DNA of 64,000 nt. Origin: Pseudopithomyces maydicus (lineage: Eukaryota > Ascomycota > Dothideomycetes > Pleosporales > Didymosphaeriaceae). Where the stretch lies: assembly GCA_026873275.1 (NCBI GenBank), contig JANTUC010000008.1, positions 496,001 through 560,000 on the forward strand, in the 5' to 3' direction. Positions 32,457 to 44,443 of this stretch are shown piece after piece. Every line of letters begins with the position of its first letter. The first letter of the stretch is position 1. The notes under the pieces are model-generated. The model did no database searches, was not told the origin of the DNA, and saw nothing but the letters and a program-made list of their open reading frames with translations. A program made the position numbers and the translations under genes.

Positions 32457-34752
32457 GGTGTGTGTAGTGTACTGCAAAGTGACGTAGGAATTGTACAGTG
32501 TGTAGTAAGTTTTGAAGTCTGATGGTTCTTAAAATCTGCGGGCAGATCAATGCTTTAAATATACATGTATGTTGATGATAGCTAAAAACCCTGTCAGAAT
32601 AAACAGAAGGTCTAGAGTGAAAGCTATGACGTCCGGGCGTATCACTACCGGGCGTATTGTTATCACGCAGGCCGTGGATAGCAATGATCTGATGCTACGC
32701 TTGTTATGATCGCATTGTGGGTCTGTATGAATGTCACTTGTACATGGTGGAAGTTTGCTTCTGTTCCATCGTTCTTCACGGCGTTATTCGTCATTGGAAT
32801 CTGCAAATCTTTCTTGATATTGTGTAGCAGGCTTGTGAACTTCGTGGAAGCTTATCCAATGGAGGTGCCCGAGCGTGAGGCTGTGACGCTTGGCAGAACA
32901 TTGGCAACACCCAAGCCAGCTGAACAAGCTCCGTGCTTCGCTGGCTCAATGCTTGGCTTCCCCAGGAATATCTCTATCGTGCGAAGGTCTTATATGGTGG
33001 TAATTTCATGTATTAGAAAGAAATCTGCGGAGCAGCATTCTGAACGATCGCATGTGGGATTGAGGCAACCAGTATGTTTAGGAGAGTTTCCGCCAAATAT
33101 GAGTGACCTGAACAAGAGAAATCAGAAGGGGCACACCGAAATGTCATTTGATCTTCGACACAGCCGCTGACGGGTGCCAGGATAGTCCGCCTTATCATCT
33201 AGACCATCGCCTCCGCCCGAGGATTTCCTTGGCACCTCTTCGGTTATGTTTGAGCGGAATACATCCTCTCTAATACTGATCGTATTGCGTGTCCCCCTGA
33301 ACCCCGATGGCGTGTTGACTTACTACCGGAAAGTTCTCGGACTGAAAATTCATCTGAAGTCGTTGTCTCGCGCGATCATTGATTGTCGCACGGGCGTGTT
33401 CACACTTTCAGTGTCCGAGAAAGCACCGCACTGAATGCAAGTCGAAGATCAAAAGAACGGTAAACTATAGGGTGGTGCATGAAAAAGCGTTCCAAGATCT
33501 GCGGCGATCTCCAGAAAGCTGGTTTTGGATGCTCTCCGCCCTCTCATCAATTACATTCACCGTCTCTCCTGTTTAGTATATTCTATTGCTTATTATTGTT
33601 AGATTCGTTGCGCCTAGTTTGCCCTTGGTGGCTGAAGTCGGCATGACCTGTACAGGTCCTTACGACGTTAATTGGAAACTTTAAGCTGGTTTTGGAAACA
33701 AAATCTGCCCGAGTTCAGTAACCACATTCCGTCATAGCCCAGAACCATGACTCCACGACTAGCCGACACTATGGGGCCAAAAAGCCAAAATGTGGGCATA
33801 AATCTTTTTGGAACGAGTCCTATTTTTCTATTGTGTAGAGCGCAGGGCAAGGGCTACGTGCAGTACGGTCCACATGCAGCGAAGCGGCACGTAGGTAATC
33901 TAGCCTGAACGATGATGGGTGGACACGTCGAGACCTTGGACACACTACTGCAGGCGAAAATGTTGGATGTTGTAATGAAGAGTAAGAGAGTAATCCTGCA
34001 CTACCGGGTTCATAGACGCATGCACAAGTGAGGCGGTTTCTATAGTGCAAGCGTTCGAAGTCTTCAACCAGAGATTGTCCTCCGTAGCAATCTAGGAAAA
34101 TAAGTGTGAGGTGACGCGTTCGAAGCCAATATTTGATCTGAGCAAATTGTTGCAGATCGTGAAGTTCCTGCATAGAGTAGCTGTGGACGTAGCGCTAGGC
34201 GTTATCTGACCAACATGTGCTCATTCGGTCAGTACAAGTTCCTATCTATAGTGAATTCGTGGTTTACGCCCAACTTGTGGTAAGCTCGTCGGTCTCATAA
34301 AATCTAATGATGGATGTTTGTACAGCCACCTGTCCGTCAATATTGGGCGTGTTCTATGCTCCCGTGGCTGAGAACATTGCGACTTCCTGGGCCCACTTTG
34401 ACGGGTAGCATGGGGTAATATGTCCCAAATCAGCGCAACATTGGTAGACTTGTCTTTCTGGGAAGCCATATGAAATGTCTCACGGTTTGTCCAATCAGCT
34501 TAGGGTCGATTAACCCTGCACGTGACCGGTTCATTAATAGTCATATTAGCCAGCTCCTGCTGATCTCACCCTTATTACTGCAATTCGTAACCATGACTAG
34601 GGACGAAACAAAAGCTTCTCAAATAAATTGGCACCGGACCGATGGATTGACGCGAGAGCATGCAAAATGACTTGCGCAATTGATAGTAATGCCAGACAGG
34701 CCTCTCACATCTTGGATTCTGCTTCAACAAAACGCCACCTAAGTACCTAACT
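32457..34752. other. Long intergenic region before the AA9 gene
   Basis: About 2.3 kb. The longest plus frame (32706-33170, 154 codons) has no recognisable domain and is not called. No repeats or transposon ends were noticed. Confidence 0.45.
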
Positions 34753-35601
34753 ATGTTCCTTCAACGTTTACACTCGTTATTTCTGTGGCTCTTATGGGCA
34801 TCTCTCGCATTAGGCCATGGCATGGTATACGATATTTGGGCAAATGGTCACCGCTACAATGGATGGAACGCCAACAGCGACCTAAACGCCTACCCGTCTG
34901 ATACACCGGCTTGGTATACTAAGAACGCTGGTGGTGGCCCTTTACACCCATTTGATGCGAATCAGACTCAAATTATCTGTGCCAAAGGCGCTTCCAATGC
35001 CAATATCAGTGCACCGATTGCTGCCGGTGGCGATGTACGATTACGGTGGTGGATGATAGATCAGGCATGGCCAAAGGGGCACCACGGACCTATCATCAGC
35101 TATTTGGCTTCATGCAATGGGCCTTGCGCAAGTGTAGACATGACTACGCTGAAATTCGTAAAGATTGATGAGCGCGGATGGCTTAACAGTTCTACTTATA
35201 CTGAGGGATATTGGGCCACAGATGAGATGATCGCAAACAACGGCTCATTGTAAGTCGCAACACCTTCTGATAGATGTTGCATCGCTGACAGTATCTACAA
35301 TAGGGTTGTAAGAGTCCCATCTCAGCTCGCGCCTGGAGAATACGTGCTCCGCCACGAAATCATCGCTCTACACGTCGCATTCACGAGTACCGGACCTTAC
35401 TCTATCGATGGTGCTGAGTTTTATCCGCAGTGTGTTAGTCTGAAGGTCGAAGGCTCTGGGACAAAAACTATCACTGGGGGTGTCGATGCGAGGTCGTTGT
35501 ACAAAGGAAACGAACCCAGTCTGACACTCAACATACATTCGACACCCGACCATGAAGGCTATGTAATTCCGGGTCCGCCTCTATGGACCGAAGCCGACTA
35601 G
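34753..35601 (+). CDS. AA9 lytic polysaccharide monooxygenase
   Basis: AA9 enzymes are secreted copper monooxygenases that cleave cellulose or xyloglucan oxidatively. Exons 34753-35249 and 35304-35601 (intron 54 nt, branch GCTGACA) give 264 residues. Signal peptide cleavage before His22 (LALG/HGMVYD) exposes the N-terminal copper-binding His; the second brace His is 110 or 111 (KGHHGP). The axial Tyr is about 206 in GAEFYPQC, and EIIALH supplies the second-sphere His about 189. The position before FYPQC, where the family normally has Gln (GAQ-x-YPQC), is Glu204. There is no CBM1. It may act with the GH6 and GH43 enzymes about 15 kb away, though no cluster is implied. Confidence 0.93.
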
Positions 35602-36099
35602 ATAGTAATAGCATGCATACAGCATGATTACTTGGCCGATACTTAAGTCGAACATCTAAAGCTCTTCGTGCTTTATAGTATTGAATACCAATCAAACCCT
35701 TCGGCCACCATGTCAATCACAATCGACATTCGCAATCTCATACTCTTTTTCTAGTATTCGTAAGTTTTTTACTACTACATGTATACAATTATGCATAAGA
35801 TATTCTCATGTAACAGTTCCCATGCGACTATCAATCAACTTGGATTCCAGCCCTGGAGCAGTCCAATAGCAGCAGGCACCCAACACCACGTGATATTGTT
35901 GCCTAACACTGGTGTACAACCCTTGCGAATTCGGAAACATTTCCGCCAATATGAACTGATCTCGTTCTTCGCTTAGCTAGTGACTTTTGTACGTTCGGCA
36001 GATATATAAGTCCCGGTCCTGGCTACAGGAGCGATATACCTCTTACCTCGTATTGTCTTGATTTCTTGTCTTTCAGAATCATAAGGAAAAATCGAGAAG
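35602..36099. other. Intergenic between AA9 and iminopeptidase genes
   Basis: It holds the AA9 3' region and the iminopeptidase promoter with a TATA-like motif at 36003. Nothing else is seen. Confidence 0.5.
36003..36009 (+). promoter_or_regulatory. TATA-like box upstream of the iminopeptidase gene
   Basis: TATATAA lies about 97 nt before the start codon at 36100. Motif match only. Confidence 0.45.
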
Positions 36100-37233
36100 A
36101 TGGGTCTGAGAACAGGATACATTCACGATGATGCATTTGACGAGGGGTTCCTTCAAGTGACCGAGCTTCATCAAGTATACTTCTATCAATATGGGAAAAA
36201 GGATGGAAAACCAGGTAAGTTTTCGGTGAACGCTTTATAGAAACGACTTTGTGTGCTGATAAGTGAAGTCATATTTTCGCATGGTGGTCCAGGTACAGGC
36301 TGCAAGAAAGACAATACTATCTTCTTCGACCCCGCTATTTATCGCGTTGTCCTTCTCGACCAGCGTGGAACAGGCTTGTCGAAGCCTGCAGGCGAGCTCC
36401 GCGATAATACTACTCAAGCTCTGGTCTCTGATATCGAAGCACTCCGTACGCATCTCAACATAGAAAAATGGCACATGGTTTTTGGTGGTTCCTGGGGCTC
36501 TACAATGAGTCTTGCATACTCTCAAGCATATCCTGAGAGGTGCGGCTCACTTGTCATCCGAGGAGTCTTCTTGGGGATGAAGGAAGAAAATGAGCGTCAT
36601 GCACTTACCACCTCGATGATGTTTCCAGATGCCTACGATCGGTTTCGCAACTTCATTCCAGAGGAGAAGCGATCAAACATCATAGCGGCGTACCACGAGT
36701 TGACAAAGTCTGACGATTACGCTATCGCGCGCAGGGCTGCGTTTGAATTCGAGAGACCGGAGGTTCTAGCTTCGTCGTTCCAACAAGAGGGGGACGAGGA
36801 AGAATTCTATGAACTGTCGGATGATGACGCCGATTGCATCGCATCCTCCAAAATATGTACACATTACATATTGAACACGTCCTTTTTGGGGCACAACGAG
36901 TTGCTCGACGGATGCAAAAAGATTGAACACATCCCCAGTCAGTTCAAAACCTATCTATACATTAGGCAAGCTTACTGACGCCAAACAGCGCGTATTGCAC
37001 AAGGTCGCATGGATCTTGTTTGCCCGCCACGCGCGGCATTTGAGGTCAGCAAGCGCTTGCCGAAAAGCGAGCTACACTGGTTACATAGAGCAGGACATAG
37101 CGCTAAGGTATTTGAACGCTCCGCCGAACCATTTCAGATCCAGTACTGACCATCGAATTAGGAGCCTGACACATTGGACAAGTTGGTACAATTCACTGAC
37201 GAGTTTGGAAAGGAAAATTTCCATTTGGAGTGA
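36100..37233 (+). CDS. Proline iminopeptidase (alpha/beta hydrolase, peptidase family S33)
   Basis: S33 iminopeptidases release N-terminal proline from peptides. Four exons fit: 36100-36214, 36269-36937, 36989-37107 and 37162-37233, giving 324 residues. Introns are 54, 51 and 54 nt, each with a CTGA-type branch; the second uses the less common donor GTCAGT. Family blocks are HQVYFYQYGKKDGKP, IFSHGGPGTGCKK, LLDQRGTGLSKP and the nucleophile elbow FGGSWGS with Ser113. The last two exons supply GRMDLVCPP (Asp270) and LHRAGHSAK (His298), completing the triad. No signal peptide, so probably intracellular. Without the last two exons the gene would look truncated. Confidence 0.92.
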
Positions 37234-37760
37234 GGCTATGGGTGTGAAGGATAATGCACTTACAAAGTCTGCAGGAGTTACTCGACCAGATATCACTGAT
37301 GACGCCACTCTCATTAACACCAAATCAGTAGTTACATATTTGATACAATAATCTTTACACATCAAACCTGTTATTCTAAACATTACTCTACAAGAATACA
37401 TATATAGTGCTGAAGGCACCTCTATGGGGTATCATGGTTCCCGTCTATCCTCAAAGACAAAAGAAACCGTATTATACATCTCTATCATCACACTCAGGTG
37501 CATTCGCCTGGCCAGGATCAATGCAAGGCTAGCGGCAGCGATACCGTACCGGCGCGTCCCGAAGGACCAAGCGCTCGAAGTACAACCCAGGATATGGTGT
37601 TCGCTGAGACATCATCAGCTTTACTTCCAGGAGAAGCCAGTAGTCGAAAGACTTACCGCACAAGCTATGCCTCGCTCACCAATCCTTAGTCCAGCCTATA
37701 CTCTGCCCTTCAGATCAAGTAACTCTTTTTTTCTTTTTTTTTCTTTTTTTTTCATACGAC
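37234..37760. other. Intergenic, convergent 3' ends
   Basis: It lies between two convergent genes and ends in a long T-rich tract. No gene seen. Confidence 0.5.
37724..37752. repeat. T-rich tract
   Basis: 29 nt almost all T, nine bases beyond the stop codon of the minus-strand membrane protein. It reads as an A-rich 3' UTR tract on that strand. Confidence 0.8.
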
Positions 37761-38687
37761 TCATTTCTCGTCGCCGCCAGGAATATAGAAACTCCTCATT
37801 CCACTCATCCTTCTTGATTTCCTCTCATTATACATCTTCGTCAACCATTCCATACCCGACCAATCCATGGTACCTCGATGTTCTCCCTCTCTCCACTCCA
37901 CGACCGCAGTAGGAGGTGGAGGCTCCGGAATGTTTACATCCAAATCCTCCGCGCTGTCTTTTCCTCTGATTCTTTTCTCTTCATCCTCGACTTCCATCGC
38001 ACCCTGGCAGAACCAGCTCTTGCGGTCAAACCAGCTAGATACTACCTTGGGAGGCTTCTCGCTCGTAGAGTACACGTTCTTCCCCGTTGTCTTGACCGAC
38101 GCCACGCTCTTCCGGTACACTGTCGCGATGGACGACTTCCGACTAGAATAGAAGGTCTTGCCTGCTGTTGATAGGGTGCTTGAGGGTCGTCGGAGTGATG
38201 GCTGTCCCATTTCGTACACTGACTTGTCGGACGCGGATAGCTCGAGGACTTTCTTTTCGGATGCAGACAGTTCAAGGACCTTCTTCTCCGTCTCCATCGG
38301 AGAAAGCTCCGCGAATCTGGGCTGCGCTTCGACCGGAGAAAGCTCTGGCAGTGCGCTAGAGTGCATGGGTATGGGCGAGCCGATCCTGCTCTTCAGAGCA
38401 TCCGTGTCGATGATTGGGACTTTCTCGGTGACTGGGAAGGGGCGGAAAGAAGGGACGGGGTCCCGCCAAAAGAGCCATGATCCTGTGCGACCGCGAAGGA
38501 CACCGAGGTAGAAAACGAAAGATGCGAAAATGAGGATGGAGATCGCTATCGCGAAGCCGATGCCGATGCTGTGTGGTGAAGGCGAGCGCTTGCGGAGGGT
38601 GCTAGATTCCGCTGAGATGGGCGAGGCGATGGCGGTTAGAGAGTAGGAGAGGATGAGGAAAAGGACGGATGTTGTTGATGGGGCCAT
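37761..38687 (-). CDS. Single-pass membrane protein, unknown function
   Basis: 308 residues, not recognised. The start MAPSTTSVLFLILSYSLTAIAS is a signal peptide and the first ATG in the frame. A very short ectodomain (with LRKRS, a possible Kex2 site) leads to a transmembrane helix, IGIGFAIAISILIFASFVFY, so nearly all of the chain is cytoplasmic. The tail is Ser/Lys/Glu-rich and holds a short internal repeat (two EKKVLELSAS-like units) and several Arg/Ser patches that could be phosphorylated. No enzymatic motif seen. Confidence 0.75.
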   Translation of the reverse strand: MAPSTTSVLFLILSYSLTAIASPISAESSTLRKRSPSPHSIGIGFAIAISILIFASFVFYLGVLRGRTGSWLFWRDPVPSFRPFPVTEKVPIIDTDALKSRIGSPIPMHSSALPELSPVEAQPRFAELSPMETEKKVLELSASEKKVLELSASDKSVYEMGQPSLRRPSSTLSTAGKTFYSSRKSSIATVYRKSVASVKTTGKNVYSTSEKPPKVVSSWFDRKSWFCQGAMEVEDEEKRIRGKDSAEDLDVNIPEPPPPTAVVEWREGEHRGTMDWSGMEWLTKMYNERKSRRMSGMRSFYIPGGDEK

Positions 38688-40042
38688 TGTGGCTATGGTC
38701 AACGCTGTGTAATAGCTACAGCGTGTGCTTCGAAGTCGACGTACGCGAGGGTTCAAGCACCGATCCCTCACGATCAAGACCAAACATTAGCACACCTGGT
38801 TATGGATACTTGAAGCACGTCAAGCAAGGCGGTTACTCCCTTTACATATCTGACAGGTACTCGAGGGTGCTGCGCCGTGCGCAATGGTTCGGTGATGCAA
38901 CAACTGCCCGTTTGGGGCTAGCGGGGGCTCGTGGTGTGTGAACAACTTTGGGGCTGACGTTGGCTCCAATTTGCAAAGAGAAGAACGTGACCAATGCGTG
39001 CGGCGCAACTGAATCCTGGCTATAAGGCTGTGCCCGAGTAGGAACTGGAGGATCGCAGCGCGTCACTGTGTGGGGGCCCCAGGATGCCTCTGGCTGTATT
39101 GCTCGCCACCAAGATCGACTTCGGGGATGCTACGAAATTGTCAAAACTGTGGTTCGGGAGCTATTTCACTTCCATTTATAGGTTTAATAGCTTGGTCAGT
39201 GCATTACAATCAATTGTTTTGTGTTTTGTTTACTACGTGATATGTGGCACGTAGACAACGCGCTGAACTTCTTGCTCGTTCAATATCATTTTTTCATGAC
39301 TATCTGGGAAGTCCGTAGCCGCCTCGTATCTTCTTGCGCTAAGATAAAGAAAGTCCCCCATTGGATCACAAATCGAGCTTACCGTGCACCGACACTGGGG
39401 ACCTGTTTCTTGACCCAAGTCGGGAATTCGGGCACAAAAGTGGTGAAAACGACTAACCCGATCGGGGTCGAGGATTCCCGACACGCAGGACTAGGTCCCG
39501 GTTAGTGCAAGACGGCCTCCACACAGCCTCTGGTACCTGCATATTAAGCGGCACACTGGCTTGCGTGCCAGAATCCGGCCCAGGCACGAGACAAGAATAT
39601 CAGCCTGATCGTAGCATGGGGTAGACTGACAGAGTGGCGTATGGAAATAAGAGGTAATAAGAAACTTGACCTCAGCATTCTCAAACAGTCTTACATACAC
39701 ATCGCTAAACATAGGAGAGAAATGAGTGGTAAGCACACTGAAATGGAAGTTAAAGTTGAAGGATTGAATATTGAAACTCTGCCACCGTGAGAACATGACG
39801 CTTCCTCCTCTCGCCAAAGACGCAATTGAGAAATTCCCCGGAGCACCAATTGCCAAGTTAAGCGCCAATGGCAGGCGGTGGCGACATGCTGAAGGATTGC
39901 GAGAGCCTCCGGAGAGTCAGTGGCACAGGCATTTTAGCGAGTTCGGCATCAATTGGCGAATATAGTGGATCTAGGCTTTCACTGAGGTTATCGTTAGCTG
40001 TCAATAGCAGGGTTAAAAATACCATGCCAAGGCACACTGCAC
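38688..40042. other. Intergenic between two minus-strand genes
   Basis: About 1.35 kb containing the promoter of the membrane protein and the 3' region of the next gene. Short open frames are not recognisable. Confidence 0.5.
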
Positions 40043-41116
40043 TTACATTTGCATTAGATCATTTGTAGACGACGAGCTAGTTTCACGTGCCAGTTCGCTC
40101 TCTTTTTCCATATCGAAGGCGAAGTATTCACCTTTGGATCTAAAAGGGCTCGCTTCTGTCCCTGGAGTGTCGTGGGAGATGGGTGTTGGAGGGATTGTTG
40201 TCAACAAAGTATGTGGGTGGTCGATGTACGTAGGCAATTTGGTCGGGCAGGCAGCGCTGATACTTAGACGGAGGCCTTTCGGGTTGGCATCCGGTATGGA
40301 CAATGAGTTTGCTCGGGCTGATTTAGGGTTCGGTGGTGGTGAGCCCATTCCATGGCCATGGTTAAATGCTCTTTTGATAAGACCACCGAATATCGAAGTG
40401 GTGGATGATTGTCTGCTGCGAAAGCTACCAGTACCGCCCTCGGAACCGGTCGCAGATGAGACGCTGAGGTTACGAGAAGAATTGCTTAACAGATTCGAAC
40501 GTTCCATGAGGCTGAATATACCACGGAGAGCCGAGATGGCAGCATCAACAGAGCTTTGGATACTATTCCATGAGTACTCCAGGCGAATGAAATCATCCAG
40601 GCTATTTTCGACAGTTTCCATCTCGTTCAGACAGACGCAGACAGCGTCCGCGATGATGGTGGCCCCTGTGATCCAGGCGTTGGCGACTGCGTCCTGGCAA
40701 TGGGCAGGTTGGGCATGGATGAGTTGAACCGCTGAATTTGCAGTCTTGTCGATTGCATGGTCTGCGATGTCGCGCTGTTGGCAGATGTCAACCCGTAGAA
40801 GTGATCGGCAGCTGGACGCGGAGTTGTTGGCCTTGTACATGGCTGACTTTGCACTGTCGTAGACGGCCTTGTAGGCATCTTGGTGCACGTATGCGATTCC
40901 GGCATTAAGATTGTCGAGCGTCGATAGGACCTGATCGGCATCGTTTCCGAGGACGGAATGGAGAATTGCCACGTGATCCGTTCCATCAATGATTGCATTC
41001 GCCTGGAGCGTTTTGAAGAAGGTGAAGTCGTTAGTTCGTCGGGCGGCATGGAGATTGTGCCTGACAAGTGCGATACGTTGAGTCCAGTGCAGTCGGGCAG
41101 TCACATCAACTCCCAT
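40043..41116 (-). CDS. Conserved-looking hypothetical protein, intracellular
   Basis: An intronless 357-residue frame, not recognised. The N-terminal 220 residues look fully helical (AIIDGTDHVAILHSVLG, DAYKAVYDSAKSAMYKA, VENSLDDFIRLEYSW). The rest is Ser/Pro-rich and low in order (SSATGSEGGTGSFRSRQSS). No signal peptide or membrane segment. Six or more cysteines lie in the helical part (CRSLLRVDICQQ, HCQDAV, AVCVCLNEM). Codon use and length support a real gene, perhaps restricted to related fungi. Function unknown. Confidence 0.7.
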   Translation of the reverse strand: MGVDVTARLHWTQRIALVRHNLHAARRTNDFTFFKTLQANAIIDGTDHVAILHSVLGNDADQVLSTLDNLNAGIAYVHQDAYKAVYDSAKSAMYKANNSASSCRSLLRVDICQQRDIADHAIDKTANSAVQLIHAQPAHCQDAVANAWITGATIIADAVCVCLNEMETVENSLDDFIRLEYSWNSIQSSVDAAISALRGIFSLMERSNLLSNSSRNLSVSSATGSEGGTGSFRSRQSSTTSIFGGLIKRAFNHGHGMGSPPPNPKSARANSLSIPDANPKGLRLSISAACPTKLPTYIDHPHTLLTTIPPTPISHDTPGTEASPFRSKGEYFAFDMEKESELARETSSSSTNDLMQM

Positions 41117-42775
41117 TATTTGTACGTTCTAGTACAAGGCAGGCACCAAACTGTGGTGTTGTACTGTGGTTGTTAATTCGATGCGTGGAATGATGTCCAG
41201 ATGCTATAAACATGGAGCCAACAACAGGTTAGTTATGTATGCGAACCCAAAGCCAGAAATAGATTGATCCAACACAGCGGTGACTCAAAAGCACGCACCC
41301 CATGATCATGATGATACCTCATTATTTATAAGAGGTTCCGAATGTCGAAGTGGATAACTTGCTGGGATGGTCGCAAGATGAGAGTAACACTGCGACTATC
41401 TGTGGAAGACACCGGAGTCGTCCGTGTAGAGTTGACCAGATCGATGATCATGACGCCATCTATGGTGTTCTCTTTATCACTTCCGATCAGGGAAGACGGA
41501 GCTGAAACCCGTCCGCTGGTTTAGGAGACAGAACCAAATGGCTGGTAGCGCATGTCTCATTACCCCAGATCTAGGCATGTAACGTTGGTTCTTTTGGAAG
41601 CATGGTATGTTCTGGACGTGCATAGGGCTGAGATATCGCCCTCCTAGCCTATCGTAGTCGATTCAGCATGACTAAATTGGAACTGTGTGAATTGGGCTAA
41701 GCCGGGGCGGTGACCCAATGTTTCAGTTGGACGACCGGAGATCGGTTAGCTACTGGAACAAGCTGCATTCGAATATTCTGCTCTCTCTGACCAGAAGGCT
41801 ATCCCATATGGAAATCGGCCAGCGGGTCCAGTGCGTCCACTTGGTTCAAGATTGGGTCTAGTCAACCCAGGAAACCGAAACCAGCCTGAAGCTGTCTCCA
41901 TAGCCCGAAATGATATGTTCGCGGGCGGGGTAGCAGCAGCGGAATGTGGAGAAAGCATGGGCTCGCAATACCTAGGCTACTCAGGGGGTTACATCCGCTC
42001 CATGTCGCAATTGCTGTGGGTGAGTGTGCTGTCTCTCATCTCGCTGCCAGCAGAAGGCCGTCGCCCGTGTCAATGCCGACGCCTCGAGACAGCCATCGCG
42101 TCGAGCCCCTTTCATGCACTCGGGCGAATGCCGACATGTAGGCATACTTGATAAGGTGAATGAGTCAACCTGTAGATAGCGATGATGAAGGCGGGAACGC
42201 CCGATGGAAAAGATGGGTCCGGGAGAAACAGCGGCCCCGGGAATTATGGTCGACATCGGCCAAAGCGGCTTAGTCACTTGCGTGATCCGCTGCCAAGCGT
42301 CCCACCAAGCTCTTTCAGACCGAATGCTTATTTGCTGGGCAACGCAGAGTTTTCGTTTTATGTGAATTATCGTCTGCACTGGCACGCACTGATGCCGTGG
42401 TAGTATGGCCTTGCCTACTTGCGGCTGTCGCACTCTCAGTTTGGAGGTGGCGACCCGCTCATAACCGACGCGCCTCTTGCCGACTTTTCCTGCGCCGGCG
42501 GCCATCACGCTCCACGCTCGAGCCTCGAGTAAGGCGACTGTGGGACCACAATGCAGAGTTTTCTATGAAGTTGAGGCCGCTATAGGGACCCAGGTCCAAG
42601 CGACCGTGGTAGTGGTGGCACCCAGCCTGTGGGGTACATGCACTGTGTCTATGAAAAGGACCCATCAGTCCTTCCGTGAATCGCGCATTGTTCATCTGTG
42701 ACTCGACAAATTCATCCCACCACATAAGGGACCCATCCCATCCGGTAGCACGAGATTTGCTGGATCGAAGCCAAC
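41117..42775. other. Intergenic between divergent genes
   Basis: About 1.7 kb between a minus-strand gene and the permease. Open frames at 41831-42151 and 41981-42508 show no family features. No other signal seen. Confidence 0.5.
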
Positions 42776-44443
42776 ATGTTGGAGAACGTGATTCCCAAGA
42801 TGGACAACAAATCGGAGAAGTCGCAGACGCATTCGTCCAGCGACATGGAGAAGCAGGGTGCGCCGGAGGAGGCAAAGCTGCAGAGAAAGTTGTCAAGTCG
42901 TCATTTGCAATTCGTCGCTATCGGTATGTAGCCGCCAGTTCTTTGTCTCTGACCGGACTGACCACGTCAAGGTGGTACTGTTGGTACCGGTATTTTCATT
43001 GCGTCAGGCAAGAGCATCGCGACTGCCGGTCCCGCAGGAGCCCTCCTTGCCTATGTGTTCATCGGAACTCTCGTATACGCCGTCATGCAAGCGCTCGCCG
43101 AGCTGTCGACCTACCTCCCCATCTCTGGTGCCTTCACCCAGTACGCATCTCGCTTTGTTGACCCTAGTCTCGGATTCGCCATGGGATGGATATACTGGTG
43201 CTCTTGGAGCATCACCTATGCCCTAGAGCTTAGTGCAGCTGGATTGATCATCCAATGGTGGAACTCGGAATTGAACATCGCAATCTTCATCTCCATCTTC
43301 TGGGTTCCCATCACTCTGGTCAACTTCTTGCCTGTCGACGTATTCGGCGAGTTTGAATTTTGGTTCGCCTCGTTGAAGGTCATGGCATTGGTTGGCTTCA
43401 TGATCTTCTCCATTTGCATCAATGCTGGAGCAGGAGACCAAGGCTACATTGGCTTCAAGTACTGGAACACCCCCGGAGCTTTCGCTCCTTCTGAATTGGC
43501 CGAAGGACCTAAAGCAAAGTTTGTCAGCTTTTGGGCGGTCATGGTCGCGGCCGCCTTCTCTTTCCAGGGATCTGAGTTGGTCGCCGTGGGCGCTGGTGAA
43601 AGCACAAACCCAAGGATTACTATGCCCAAGGCTATCAGGAGGACTTTCTGGAGCATCTTCCTGCTTTTCGTCTTCACCATCTTCTTCATCGGCATTGTCG
43701 TTCCCTACGACAACGAGGCCCTTCTCATCGGAGAGACCAACGCCAGCTCATCGCCATTGGTCATTGCTGCGCAACTAGCCGGCGTCTCAGTGCTGCCGCA
43801 TATCATCAACGCGATCCTGCTCACAGCAGTACTGTCTGCTGCCAGTTCGAATGTGTACTCTGGAAGTCGTATCCTGGTCGGTCTTTCCGAACAGCAATGC
43901 GCACCAAAGTTCTTCCAGCTCACGTCCAAGCGCGGTGTTCCGTACGTTGCAGTCGCCGTCACGGCCGCCGTGGGTGCTCTGGGCTACCTCAACTGCTCAT
44001 CCGGCGGTACTGAAGCTTTCAACTGGCTTTTGAACATTACCTCGGTGGCTGGATTGATTGCATGGTGCTGCATTTTCATCTGCTACCTTGCATTCACCAA
44101 GGCCCTCCGGGCGCAGAACATCGATCGGGATAACCTACCATACAGGGCATGGGGTGGCGATTGGTTTGCTTGGTACGGCCTCGTGTTTTGTGTTGTCATT
44201 ACACTCACCCAAGGCTTCACGGCCTTTGTGCCCTGGAACACGGAGGAGTTCTTTGTTGCCTACATCAGTCTGATCTTGTTCGCGGTTCTGTACCTGGGAC
44301 ACAAGGCCTTTGACCGATCTGGATTTGTCAATGCAGCTGATGCGGACGTTGTCACTGGCAGGTTTTCTGACGACGAGCCTGCTGAGACGTGGGAAGAGAG
44401 CCCAAGGAGTATGTGGGTGAAGGCCTTCAACAAAGTCTTCTGA
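42776..44443 (+). CDS. Amino-acid permease (fungal YAT-type, APC superfamily)
   Basis: A proton-coupled amino-acid importer of the plasma membrane. Exons 42776-42923 and 42972-44443 (48-nt intron, branch CTGACC) give 539 residues. The N-terminal cytoplasmic tail (MEKQGAPEEAKLQRKLSSR) precedes the first membrane helix, whose signature HLQFVAIGGTVGTGIFIASG spans the splice junction. About twelve membrane segments follow, including AFSFQGSELVAVGAGES in helix 6, the common substrate-contact region. The C-terminal tail is acidic (FSDDEPAETWEES). Which amino acids it carries cannot be told. Confidence 0.95.

Noticed and set aside
32706..33170. 154-codon plus-strand open frame
   Set aside because: No recognisable motif, no clear splice partners, and composition like surrounding noncoding DNA.
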